A stretch of 64,000 bases of DNA from CAYWMY01 sp046352935 (GTDB lineage Bacteria > Pseudomonadota > Gammaproteobacteria > Steroidobacterales > Steroidobacteraceae): assembly GCA_046352935.1 (NCBI GenBank), contig JAXMGR010000007.1:62001-126000 (forward strand). The letters run 5' to 3'. A program made the translations under genes and the position numbers. Under the pieces are notes generated by a model. That model did not search any database. It worked only from the letters and a program-made list of their open reading frames with translations, and was not told the DNA's origin. This document shows, piece after piece, positions 8,951-17,636 of this stretch. How positions within the stretch are numbered: the stretch's first letter is position 1; each line of letters begins with the position of its first letter.

Positions 8951-9445
8951 TCAGGCCCGCTTTCGCCGCCCCGGCTTGCCCTCGCTTCGCTGGGCGATCT
9001 CGGCCAGCCTGCCGTGCGGTGTGAGGATCTGCGCGAGCGCACGCGGCTGCTTCACGAGGTCGGCGAGCGTGTACCGCGAGAGGGCGTCATAGAACGCATC
9101 CACGGCTTCCCCGAGCACCCGCCGGAGCTTGCAGGCCGGCGTGATCACGCAGGAATTGTGCTCGCGGTCGAAACATTCGACCGGGATCGAGCCGGCCTCC
9201 GTCAGGCGCACGACCTCGCCGATGTTGATGCCCGCCGGCGGCAGCGCCAGCGTCATGCCGCCGCCCTTGCCGCGCACGTTGGTCAGCAGGTGCTGCTTGC
9301 CGAGGAAGTGCACCACCTTCATGAGGTGGTTCTCGGAGACCTTGAATGCGGCCGCGATCTCGCCGATCGTCGCGCGGCGGTCCGGGTCGATCGCCAGATA
9401 GATCAGCACGCGCAGGGAGTAGTCGGTAAAAGTGGTGAGTCGCAT
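8951..9445 (-). CDS. nsrR: Nitric oxide-sensing Rrf2-family repressor NsrR
   Basis: A 164-residue Rrf2-family regulator. The N-terminal winged helix begins MRLTTFTDYSLRVLIYLA, and the recognition helix is around residues 35-50. Three cysteines, Cys91, Cys99 and Cys105 in the pattern C-x7-C-x5-C, match the Fe-S ligands of NsrR. Nitrosylation of the cluster releases DNA. The gene follows the qNOR gene on the same strand, and that gene carries a matching operator. A TATAAT sits only eight bases before the ATG, so the transcript from it may be leaderless or nearly so. The short GAAGAGG directly before the ATG is very close for a ribosome site. Confidence 0.93.
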   Translation of the reverse strand: MRLTTFTDYSLRVLIYLAIDPDRRATIGEIAAAFKVSENHLMKVVHFLGKQHLLTNVRGKGGGMTLALPPAGINIGEVVRLTEAGSIPVECFDREHNSCVITPACKLRRVLGEAVDAFYDALSRYTLADLVKQPRALAQILTPHGRLAEIAQRSEGKPGRRKRA

Positions 9446-9466
9446 ACCTCTTCATTATAGAGCGTG

Positions 9467-9492
9467 GGGAGCGCGGCTGCTGCCGCGCTCCC
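9467..9492. terminator. Perfect 11-bp hairpin between qNOR and nsrR
   Basis: Bases 9467-9477 and 9482-9492 form a perfect GC-rich 11-bp stem (GGGAGCGCGGC) with a four-base loop. It lies just after the qNOR stop and upstream of the nsrR TATAAT on the minus strand. No T-run follows, so intrinsic termination would be weak; it may attenuate read-through or protect the 3' end of the qNOR message. Confidence 0.55.
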
Positions 9493-9538
9493 GCACGAGG
9501 CGAGGGGAGCTCGCCCTTGGACGCAGGGACCGGGATCG

Positions 9539-11821
9539 CTATGACCCGGCGGCCTCCGCCGTGACCGCGCCGTGGCGCGCCGGTGACCGGCGCCGCCAGC
9601 CGAGCAGCCTGGTGATGTAGACGACGAGGAACAGCGCGCCGACCGCGAACAGGATGTCACCGGGCACCCGCAGCCAGACGAAGGTCTCCATCACCGTGGA
9701 GTGGATGATCTCGGGTGAGCGCGCGTACCACAGACCCTTCGAGATGCTGGCGGCCGCCTGGTAGACACCGGCAGGCAGCAGCGACAGGAACACCATGAGC
9801 GCGAGACCGGAGTTGAGGCACAGGAATGCGGGCCTCAGCAGCCGGTCGTCGTGCAGGGCACGCGGGTACAGCCCGCGCAGGCAGAACAGCATGAGTCCGA
9901 TGCCGAGCATGCCGTAGACCCCGAACAGCGCCGCATGGCCGTGCGCGGCCGTCATGTTGAGGCCCTGCACGAAGTACAGCGATGCCGGCGGATTGATCGC
10001 GAAGCCGAGCAGACCCGCGCCTACGGTGTTCCAGAAGCCGACGGCCACGAAGCACAGGATCGGCCAGCGGTAGGTCGCCAGCCAGGGCGCTGCGCGGCTG
10101 CGCCTCAGGGTCTGCAGACCCTCGAAGCCGATGAGCGCCAGCGGCACGACCTCGAGCGCCGAGAACACCGCACCGAGCGCGATGACCGAGGTCGGCGTGC
10201 CCGTGAAGTACAGGTGGTGCAGGGTGCCGAGGATGCCGCCGAACAGGAACACGACGGTCTCGAGTACGATCGCCGAGTTCGCCGTGGCGGCGCGGATCAG
10301 GCCGAGCCGGGTGAAGATCAGGGCGACAACCGCGGTGGCGAACACCTCGAAGAAGCCCTCGACCCAGAGGTGCACGAGCCACCAGCGCCAGTACTCGATC
10401 ATCGAGTAATGCGTGTTCCGGCCCCAGACCAGCGAAGTCGCATAGAAGCCGCCGATGCACAGCGCGGCGAGGAATACCATGGCGATGAGACCACGCGTCT
10501 CCGAGGGACGCCGGAGCGCCGGCCACAAAGCGCGACCCATCAGGAACAGCCAGAACATCAGGCCGACGAACAGCAGGACCTGCCAGATCCGGCCCATGCT
10601 CGTGAATTCGAGCCCCTGGTTGCCGATCCAGAACGCGTAGTCGACGCCGCGCGCCTGCAGCGTGCCCAGCCAGCCGGTCAGTGTCGAGCCGACGACGATG
10701 ACGAGGAGGGCGTAGAACAGCAGGTCGACGCCCAGCTTCTGCAGCTTCGGCTCGTGGCCCGACAGCAGCGGAGCGATGTACAGACCGGTCGCGAGCCAGG
10801 CGGTCGCGATCCAGAAGATGCCGAACTGTGTGTGGACCGTGCGGCTCACGACATAGGGCAGCACCTCGGCGAGCGGGAAGCCGAAGAACGACTGACCCTC
10901 GACCGCGTAGTGCGCGGTGATCGCGCCGAGCGCGATCTGCGCGAGGAACAGGCCGGCCACGACGAAGAAGTACTTGCGGGTCGCGAGCATGGAGGGGGTC
11001 GCTCGGGCATTCAGCAGCGGATCGTCCTTCGGCACCGCGGGCGGGGAGGGCTCGTGCCGCGCGCTGTGGTACCAGACCATCGCGGCGATGCCGGCGATCA
11101 GGAGCACGATGCTGACCATGGTCCAGATCGCGGCACCGGTGGTCAGAGTGTTCCCGACGAGTGGTTCGTGTGGCCAGTTGCTGGTGTAGGACAGCCCGGC
11201 CTCACCCGGCCGATCCGTCGACGACGCCCAGGCCGACCAGAAGAAGAACGCAGTCAGGGCTGCGCGATCGGCGGGATCCCGCACCGTATCGCGGGTCATC
11301 GCGTACTGCTCGCGCAGCGACGCGGCGGCGGCTTCGTCGCCGAAGAGGCCGCTGTAATGTGCGGCGACGCTGCGGATCGCCCGGGCGCGGTCGGCCGACA
11401 CGGTGACCGTGTCGTGCGCGGTGTCGTGTGTGTTGCGCCGGAACTCCTGCCTGACGATGGAGTCGAGCGTCGCCCGGCGACTGGTGTCGAGGAGGTCGTA
11501 GGGCGCGCCGAAGAGCGCTCGTGCGCGGAGATCGCGGAACGCCACGGCCTCGCGGTGCAGCCAGTCCGCCGACCAGTCAGGAGCGACGTAGCTGCCGTGT
11601 CCCCAGACGCTGCCGAGCTGCTGGCCGCCGGCCGCGAGCCAGACCCGCTGACCGCGACGGATCTCGTCGCCGGTGAAGACGGTGCCGCCGTCGGTCGCGA
11701 CGACCGACTGCGGGATCGGAGGGGCCGCCACGTAGATCTCGCGTCCGACCCAGCCGAGGACGCCGAAGGACAGGAGGAAGACGATGCCGAGCAGTTGCCA
11801 GAGCTTGCGGGAGGTTTGCAT
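9539..11821 (-). CDS. norB: Quinol-dependent nitric oxide reductase (qNOR)
   Basis: A 760-residue single-subunit nitric oxide reductase that reduces NO to N2O with quinol at the cytoplasmic membrane. An N-terminal extension with a periplasmic domain replaces NorC, followed by about twelve to thirteen membrane helices. Haem and non-haem iron histidines lie in HLWVEGFFEVFA, GTLHHLYFTGTP and NMTAAHGHAALFGVYG. I chose ATG 11821 rather than an in-frame ATG at 11890, because the latter would put the NsrR operator and -10 box inside the gene. Repression by NsrR is likely. The role is NO detoxification or denitrification; no other denitrification genes are visible here. Confidence 0.95.
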   Translation of the reverse strand: MQTSRKLWQLLGIVFLLSFGVLGWVGREIYVAAPPIPQSVVATDGGTVFTGDEIRRGQRVWLAAGGQQLGSVWGHGSYVAPDWSADWLHREAVAFRDLRARALFGAPYDLLDTSRRATLDSIVRQEFRRNTHDTAHDTVTVSADRARAIRSVAAHYSGLFGDEAAAASLREQYAMTRDTVRDPADRAALTAFFFWSAWASSTDRPGEAGLSYTSNWPHEPLVGNTLTTGAAIWTMVSIVLLIAGIAAMVWYHSARHEPSPPAVPKDDPLLNARATPSMLATRKYFFVVAGLFLAQIALGAITAHYAVEGQSFFGFPLAEVLPYVVSRTVHTQFGIFWIATAWLATGLYIAPLLSGHEPKLQKLGVDLLFYALLVIVVGSTLTGWLGTLQARGVDYAFWIGNQGLEFTSMGRIWQVLLFVGLMFWLFLMGRALWPALRRPSETRGLIAMVFLAALCIGGFYATSLVWGRNTHYSMIEYWRWWLVHLWVEGFFEVFATAVVALIFTRLGLIRAATANSAIVLETVVFLFGGILGTLHHLYFTGTPTSVIALGAVFSALEVVPLALIGFEGLQTLRRSRAAPWLATYRWPILCFVAVGFWNTVGAGLLGFAINPPASLYFVQGLNMTAAHGHAALFGVYGMLGIGLMLFCLRGLYPRALHDDRLLRPAFLCLNSGLALMVFLSLLPAGVYQAAASISKGLWYARSPEIIHSTVMETFVWLRVPGDILFAVGALFLVVYITRLLGWRRRSPARHGAVTAEAAGS

Positions 11822-11850
11822 GACGGTTGGTCGCCGGGTGGTGTTGATAG

Positions 11851-11873
11851 AAGATGTAGAAAATATGAATGTT
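11851..11873 (-). promoter_or_regulatory. Candidate NsrR operator upstream of qNOR
   Basis: On the plus strand the two 11-base half-sites AAGATGTAGAA and ATATGAATGTT are separated by one base. The known NsrR consensus has the same 11-1-11 layout, AAGATGYATTT followed by its reverse complement, and each half here matches 8 of 11 positions. The site directly abuts the likely -10 box. A further single half-site, AAATACATGTT (10 of 11), lies at 11910-11920. The neighbouring nsrR gene encodes the expected repressor. Confidence 0.75.
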
Positions 11874-11903
11874 ATATTACGCGGCGCCACTGTCTATAAG
11901 CAA
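11874..11903 (-). promoter_or_regulatory. norB: Putative qNOR promoter
   Basis: Read on the minus strand, TTGCTT (11898-11903) and TAATAT (11874-11879) are separated by 18 bases, a plausible sigma-70 promoter in a locally AT-rich patch. The NsrR operator begins at the next base downstream, so bound repressor would cover the start of transcription. Confidence 0.55.
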
Positions 11904-11920
11904 GATAAAAAATACATGTT

Positions 11921-12156
11921 ATGAGTGTGCCCGGCGGGACGCCTTCGACGCTGGCGTCCGGCGCATGGCCCGCATCGGGCCGGGGCCCGGCCGGCATCCG
12001 GCTCGTGTGCGGCCGGACTCAAGGAACGGCAGAAATCGCCGATGATCCGGGGCGTGCCGTCCCGGTGCGGCTCGCGGTTGCGAGCATCCGTGCGCGAACA
12101 TCGCGGCGACTCGCGGAACGTAGGGTGCAGCGAGGCCCGGGAGAACGCTGCCAGGA
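11921..12156. other. Intergenic region with no supported gene
   Basis: This is the rest of the space between the divergent qNOR and CBS-protein genes. Short open frames are present on both strands but have no family features or convincing ribosome sites and look like GC-driven chance frames. The CBS gene promoter should lie here; I could not pick a clear one. Confidence 0.5.
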
Positions 12157-12930
12157 ATGGAGAGTCGGTACGTCATGCACGCCCAGGATCCCGTCAACCG
12201 CGTCATGACCGAGGCCGTGCTGTCGGTCGAGGCCGGGGCGCCGGCCGGTGAAGTACTGCGGCTCTTCGCCGCCTATCCGATCCACCACCTTCCTGTCGTC
12301 GACGGCGGCGCAGTCATCGGTGTCCTCGGTTCGACCGACGTGATGAAGATCGACATGCTGCTGCCGAAGGGCGGCGTGTCGGCGGTGGAGTATCTCAACC
12401 AGCGGATGTGCGTGCGCCAGCTGGTGCGGCGCGAACCGGTGGTCGTCGGCGAGCGTCAGTCGGTCGAGGAAGCCGCGGCCCTGATGGCGAAGCACGGCAT
12501 CCATGCGCTGCCCGTCGTGAACGCGCGCCATCACCTCGTCGGGATCGTGACCACCACGGATATCATGAATGCCGTGCTCGGCGGGTCGGCCTCCGGGCGC
12601 GCGATCCGCGAGGATGCTGCCGCTTCCGCGCCGGCGGCCGACGCCGAGGCCCCGCGGCTCGCGACAGGAGAGCTGGCCTCGGCCATCGGTGCCGCACATC
12701 GCCGCCACATCGCGGGAGACGACCCTGAGGGCATTGCGGCAGCACTGCTCTGCCTGCATCACCACGTGGCGGTGCTGGAGCCGGTCCTCGAGGCGGCCAG
12801 GCGGTACCTGGCCGGGGGGCTGGACGAGCATCTCCACGCATCGCTGACCAGGGCCGTGGACACCGCATGCGCCGCGACGGTGCATGATGACCCCGAGGAT
12901 GCCCACAGGCCGTTCGGCCTCGGCGGCTGA
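12157..12930 (+). CDS. Tandem CBS-domain protein
   Basis: A 257-residue cytoplasmic protein with two CBS domains (about residues 10-75 and 80-140), each with the typical HHLPVVDGG or IHALPVVNA strand and a V(L/T)xxxD(V/I)M helix. CBS pairs bind adenosine nucleotides and sense energy state. A C-terminal alpha-helical region with LCLHHHVAVLEP is of unknown role. A second possible start, ATG 12175, is preceded by GGAGAG at a better distance. It ends 22 bp from the converging groEL-like gene. Stand-alone CBS proteins are common in stress clusters like this one, but the target is not evident. Confidence 0.85.
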   Translation: MESRYVMHAQDPVNRVMTEAVLSVEAGAPAGEVLRLFAAYPIHHLPVVDGGAVIGVLGSTDVMKIDMLLPKGGVSAVEYLNQRMCVRQLVRREPVVVGERQSVEEAAALMAKHGIHALPVVNARHHLVGIVTTTDIMNAVLGGSASGRAIREDAAASAPAADAEAPRLATGELASAIGAAHRRHIAGDDPEGIAAALLCLHHHVAVLEPVLEAARRYLAGGLDEHLHASLTRAVDTACAATVHDDPEDAHRPFGLGG

Positions 12931-12952
12931 CGAACCTCGCGCACGCGCTTCC

Positions 12953-14575
<1,623 letters not shown>

Positions 14576-14730
14576 TCGATGTCCTCGATCAAGGTATCCG
14601 TCCGGGGAGTCATGCCTGAGGCCGCTCGCACGCCCGGGCGACCCGGTGCATGACGGCGCTGCAGCGCGCGCAGGGCGCACCCCCACCCGGCCACTCGCAC
14701 GGGATACACGGGCGAATGGCGCGGGGAGAC

Positions 14731-14761
14731 GGTACCCGCATCACTCATCACTGCGGGTACC
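14731..14761. repeat. Perfect 10-bp inverted repeat GGTACCCGCA / TGCGGGTACC
   Basis: Arms at 14731-14740 and 14752-14761 are exact reverse complements around an 11-base loop. The site is ten bases after the end of the DUF2934 gene and about 155 bp upstream of the groEL-like gene on the same strand. It is either a terminator (no T-run on the minus strand) or an operator. It does not match CIRCE. Confidence 0.6.
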
Positions 14762-14770
14762 TGGGCCCGA

Positions 14771-15037
14771 TCAGTCCCTCTCGCCGCCCGGGGTCTGCAG
14801 CAGCGCCTCGATCTCGGCTTCGGCGGCGAGCCAGTCCTCGAGTTCATGGCCGGGCACGAAGCCCCGCGATGCCGAGTGATAGTAGGCGGCCTCGGCGATC
14901 ATCGTCCGCCGCTCGGCCTCGCTGATCTCCCAGCACGGCACCTCGATCGGCGCATCGTGCTCGACGACGGGGGCGATCGCAGTCGATACGACTGCGCGAA
15001 CCGGCTTGACGCTGCGCGTCGATTCTCTTGCGTGCAT
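14771..15037 (-). CDS. DUF2934 small protein
   Basis: An 88-residue protein whose C-terminal half has the DUF2934 signature: IAEAAYYHSASRGFVPGHE followed by LEDWLAAEAEI. The family has no established biochemical function but often lies next to Hsp20 and other stress genes, as here. Start ATG 15037 is preceded by AGGAAGGAG at nine bases. It is the gene after hsp20 on the same strand (65 bp gap) and is probably co-transcribed from the sigma-32 promoter. Confidence 0.85.
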   Translation of the reverse strand: MHARESTRSVKPVRAVVSTAIAPVVEHDAPIEVPCWEISEAERRTMIAEAAYYHSASRGFVPGHELEDWLAAEAEIEALLQTPGGERD

Positions 15038-15102
15038 GTCTCTGGCTCCTTCCTGAGTGGATGTGCAGCCTGCCGCTGCGGGCCGGCTGAGTTTCCCGCG
15101 CG

Positions 15103-15543
15103 TCACTCGACGGCGATTTCCCGGCGTGCAGGCTTCGCAGCCACCCTGCGCGGCACCCGCACGGTCAACACCCCATCCTTGCTCTCGGCGCTGATGCGCG
15201 ACGTATCGGCATCCTCCGGCAGCCGGAAGCTGCGCGAGAAGCTGCCGCGGAATGTCTCACGCCGCACGAACTTCTCGTCCTTCTCCTCCCTGTCCTCTTT
15301 GCGCTCGCCGCTGATCGTGATGATGTCACCCTCGACAGCGACCTTCGCGTCGTCCTTGCGGACGGCCGGCAGCTCCGCACGGATGACGTACTCGGTCGGC
15401 TTTTCGCTGATGTCGGCCGACGGCGTCCATTCCTTCCCCTGGAACTCGACCTCGGGCATCTGCATCCACCGCCCGAAGTGGCGCGGAGCGAGCCGCGTCA
15501 TGAGATCGAACTCGCGAAATGGATCCCAGCGTTCGATGGCCAT
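15103..15543 (-). CDS. Small heat shock protein (Hsp20/alpha-crystallin)
   Basis: A 146-residue holdase chaperone that binds unfolding proteins. The alpha-crystallin domain spans about residues 42-135, with the conserved YVIRAELPAV, GDIITISGERK, FRGSFSRSFRLPED and the GVLTVRVPR motif near the end. Start ATG 15543 begins MAIERWDPFREFD, a classic N-terminus, and GGAGGGG lies seven bases upstream. A well-matched sigma-32 promoter sits 43 bp upstream, so heat-shock control is expected. Confidence 0.95.
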   Translation of the reverse strand: MAIERWDPFREFDLMTRLAPRHFGRWMQMPEVEFQGKEWTPSADISEKPTEYVIRAELPAVRKDDAKVAVEGDIITISGERKEDREEKDEKFVRRETFRGSFSRSFRLPEDADTSRISAESKDGVLTVRVPRRVAAKPARREIAVE

Positions 15544-15585
15544 GGCATGCCCCTCCGGTTGTCCTCGTGAATCGCCTGCAACCCC

Positions 15586-15613
15586 ATATGAGGATGCACC
15601 CGTGATCTTCAAG
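15586..15613 (-). promoter_or_regulatory. Sigma-32 (RpoH) promoter for hsp20
   Basis: On the minus strand CTTGAA (15608-15613), 14 bases, then CCTCATAT (15586-15593). The consensus is CTTGAA with 13-17 bases to CCCCATNT, so the -35 is exact and the -10 matches seven of eight. The location 43 bp before the hsp20 start makes chance unlikely. Confidence 0.8.
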
Positions 15614-15733
15614 TCACCATTCGGATTGTTCGTACCTGTGCGATTCTGCTGGTGGCCCGGCACGGATGCATGATGAGCGTGCGGAATGAGGGAAATGCTC
15701 AGGCCACGATTCCCGGAACCAGGGATTGATGCT

Positions 15734-17461
15734 GTGCACAACGAAGACGTCGCGGCGGTTTTCGACGACATCGCAGATCTGCTCGACCTGCAGGGAGCGA
15801 ATCCGTTCCGCATCCGTGCCTACCGGCGTGCGGCGCTGATGCTGCGCGGGCTGCCGCGGGACGTTGCGACGATCCGGGCCGAGGGTGGTGATCTCCGCGA
15901 TCTGCCGGGCATCGGCGAGGATCTCGCGGCACAGATCGAGGAGCTTCTGCGCACGGGCCACGACACGCTGCTGGTCCGGCTGCGGCGCGAGTTCCCTCGC
16001 GGTGCCACGGAACTCCTGCGCCTGCCGGGGCTCGGGCCAAAGCGTGTGAGGACGCTGATCGATTCGTTGCGCGTCGGCAACGTGCGCGCCCTGCGACGCG
16101 CACTGAAGCAGGGGCGGCTCGCCGGCCTCCCGGGATTCGGTCCCGCGCTCATCGCGAAGCTGACGGCGGCGTCAGCACCGGAGGCCGGCGCACGGCTGCA
16201 GCGCGTACCACGCGGCAGCGCAGCGCGGCTGGCTGAACCGCTGGCTGCTGCATTGCGGGATGTGGACGGAGTGCAGGCCTGCGAGATCGCAGGCAGCTAT
16301 CGCCGTGGTCGCGACACCGTGGGTGACCTCGACCTGGTGGTGTGTGCCCCGGATGCCGGCCCGGTGCGTCGCGCGCTGGAACGTCATCAGGAGGTGCGTC
16401 GGCTGGTGGCGTCCGGGCCGACGCGACTCACGGCAATGCTGCACAACGGGCTGCAGGTCGACCTGCGGGTCGTCCCGGCCGGGAGTTTCGGTGCGGCGCT
16501 GCACTACTTCACGGGCAGCAAGGCGCACAACATCCGCGTACGGGCCCGTGCACGCGAGCTGGGCCTCAGGATCAGCGAGTACGGTGTGTTCCGCGGCGCC
16601 AGGCGCCTCGCCGGCGCGAGGGAACAGGACATCTTCGACGCCGTGGGCATCGACTGGATTCCGCCCGAGCTGCGTGAGGATCGCGGCGAGTTCGAGGCGG
16701 CGGCTGCGCACCGGTTGCCCCGGCTGGTCACGCGCGAGGACCTGAAGGGCGACCTGCATGCGCACACGCGCGCGAGCGACGGCGCACTGTCGATCGAGGC
16801 AATGGCGCTCGCTGCACGTGCAGCCGGCCTGAAGTACCTCGCGATCACCGATCACGCCCGGCATCTCGGCATCGTGCACGGACTCGACGCCGACGCCCTC
16901 GCGCGGCAGGGTGACGAGATCGATGCGCTGAACGGTCGGCTGCGCGGCATCACGCTGCTCAAGGGTGTCGAGGTCGACGTCCTGCCGGACGGCAGTCTGT
17001 CGCTGCCGGATGCGGTGCTGGGTCGGCTCGACCTGGTGATCGCCGCCGTCCACACGCAGCTCGGTGCCTCGCGCGTGAAGCAGACGGCCCGCATCCTGCG
17101 TGCACTCGACCGCCCCTGTGTCTCGATCCTCGCGCATCCGGCCGGGCGGCTGCTCGGCGCGCGGGAGCCCATGCAGCTCGACCTGGGCCGCGTGCTCCGC
17201 GCGGCCGCGGCACGGCCCTGCTACGTCGAGCTCAACACCCAGCCGCAGCGTCTCGATCTCGACGACGTCGGCTGCCGCGCGGCGAGGGATGCCGGGGTGC
17301 TGGTCAGCATCGCGAGCGATGCGCACGACGCGTCCTCGTTCGAGACGCTCGGGACGGGCGTCCTGCAGGCGCGGCGCGGCTGGCTGGAGGCCGCGCACGT
17401 GCTCAACACGCTGCCCCTGCCGCGCCTGCGGCGCCTGCTGCGGCACACCCTGTGTCGCTGA
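15734..17461 (+). CDS. polX: PolX-type DNA polymerase/3'-5' exonuclease with PHP domain
   Basis: A 575-residue family X polymerase fused to a PHP nuclease domain, acting in gap-filling base excision repair. The N-terminal helix-hairpin-helix segments include RDLPGIGEDLAAQI and LLRLPGLGPKRV. The catalytic site GSYRRGRDTVGDLDLVV is at about residues 186-202, followed by LQVDLRVV. The C-terminal PHP domain begins DLHAHTRASDG and contains ITDHARH and SDAH. I chose the GTG at 15734 because PolX proteins begin with xHNxDxAxxFDxIADLL. It is divergent from hsp20. Confidence 0.94.
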   Translation: MHNEDVAAVFDDIADLLDLQGANPFRIRAYRRAALMLRGLPRDVATIRAEGGDLRDLPGIGEDLAAQIEELLRTGHDTLLVRLRREFPRGATELLRLPGLGPKRVRTLIDSLRVGNVRALRRALKQGRLAGLPGFGPALIAKLTAASAPEAGARLQRVPRGSAARLAEPLAAALRDVDGVQACEIAGSYRRGRDTVGDLDLVVCAPDAGPVRRALERHQEVRRLVASGPTRLTAMLHNGLQVDLRVVPAGSFGAALHYFTGSKAHNIRVRARARELGLRISEYGVFRGARRLAGAREQDIFDAVGIDWIPPELREDRGEFEAAAAHRLPRLVTREDLKGDLHAHTRASDGALSIEAMALAARAAGLKYLAITDHARHLGIVHGLDADALARQGDEIDALNGRLRGITLLKGVEVDVLPDGSLSLPDAVLGRLDLVIAAVHTQLGASRVKQTARILRALDRPCVSILAHPAGRLLGAREPMQLDLGRVLRAAAARPCYVELNTQPQRLDLDDVGCRAARDAGVLVSIASDAHDASSFETLGTGVLQARRGWLEAAHVLNTLPLPRLRRLLRHTLCR

Positions 17462-17462
17462 A

Positions 17463-17473
17463 ACAACTGTTGT
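17463..17473. promoter_or_regulatory. Candidate TetR operator ACAACTGTTGT upstream of TonB receptor
   Basis: The 11-base palindrome ACAAC-T-GTTGT begins just after the polX stop. The same sequence occurs at 24059-24069 beside the tetR gene. TATGAT at 17487-17492 could be the -10 box for the TonB receptor gene, which would place the operator over the -35 region. The palindrome is followed by TATAACGACCGGTC, which may extend the site. Confidence 0.6.
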
Positions 17474-17636
17474 ATAACGACCGGTCTATGATAGTTTAAC
17501 CGCGCGTGCGGTTTGCACGACATTCAAGCCGGGCCCGCCGACGTCCGCGGGGAGTCGCCGGGCGGGAGACGGGCGACAGGGACGAAGGGACAACCCGCTG
17601 CTCCGTGAGCGGCGGATCATCGACTCAGGGGGGAAC

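Noticed and set aside
11921..12208. Overlapping frames between the qNOR and CBS genes
   Set aside because: Arginine/glycine-rich chance translation with no ribosome site and no homology pattern.
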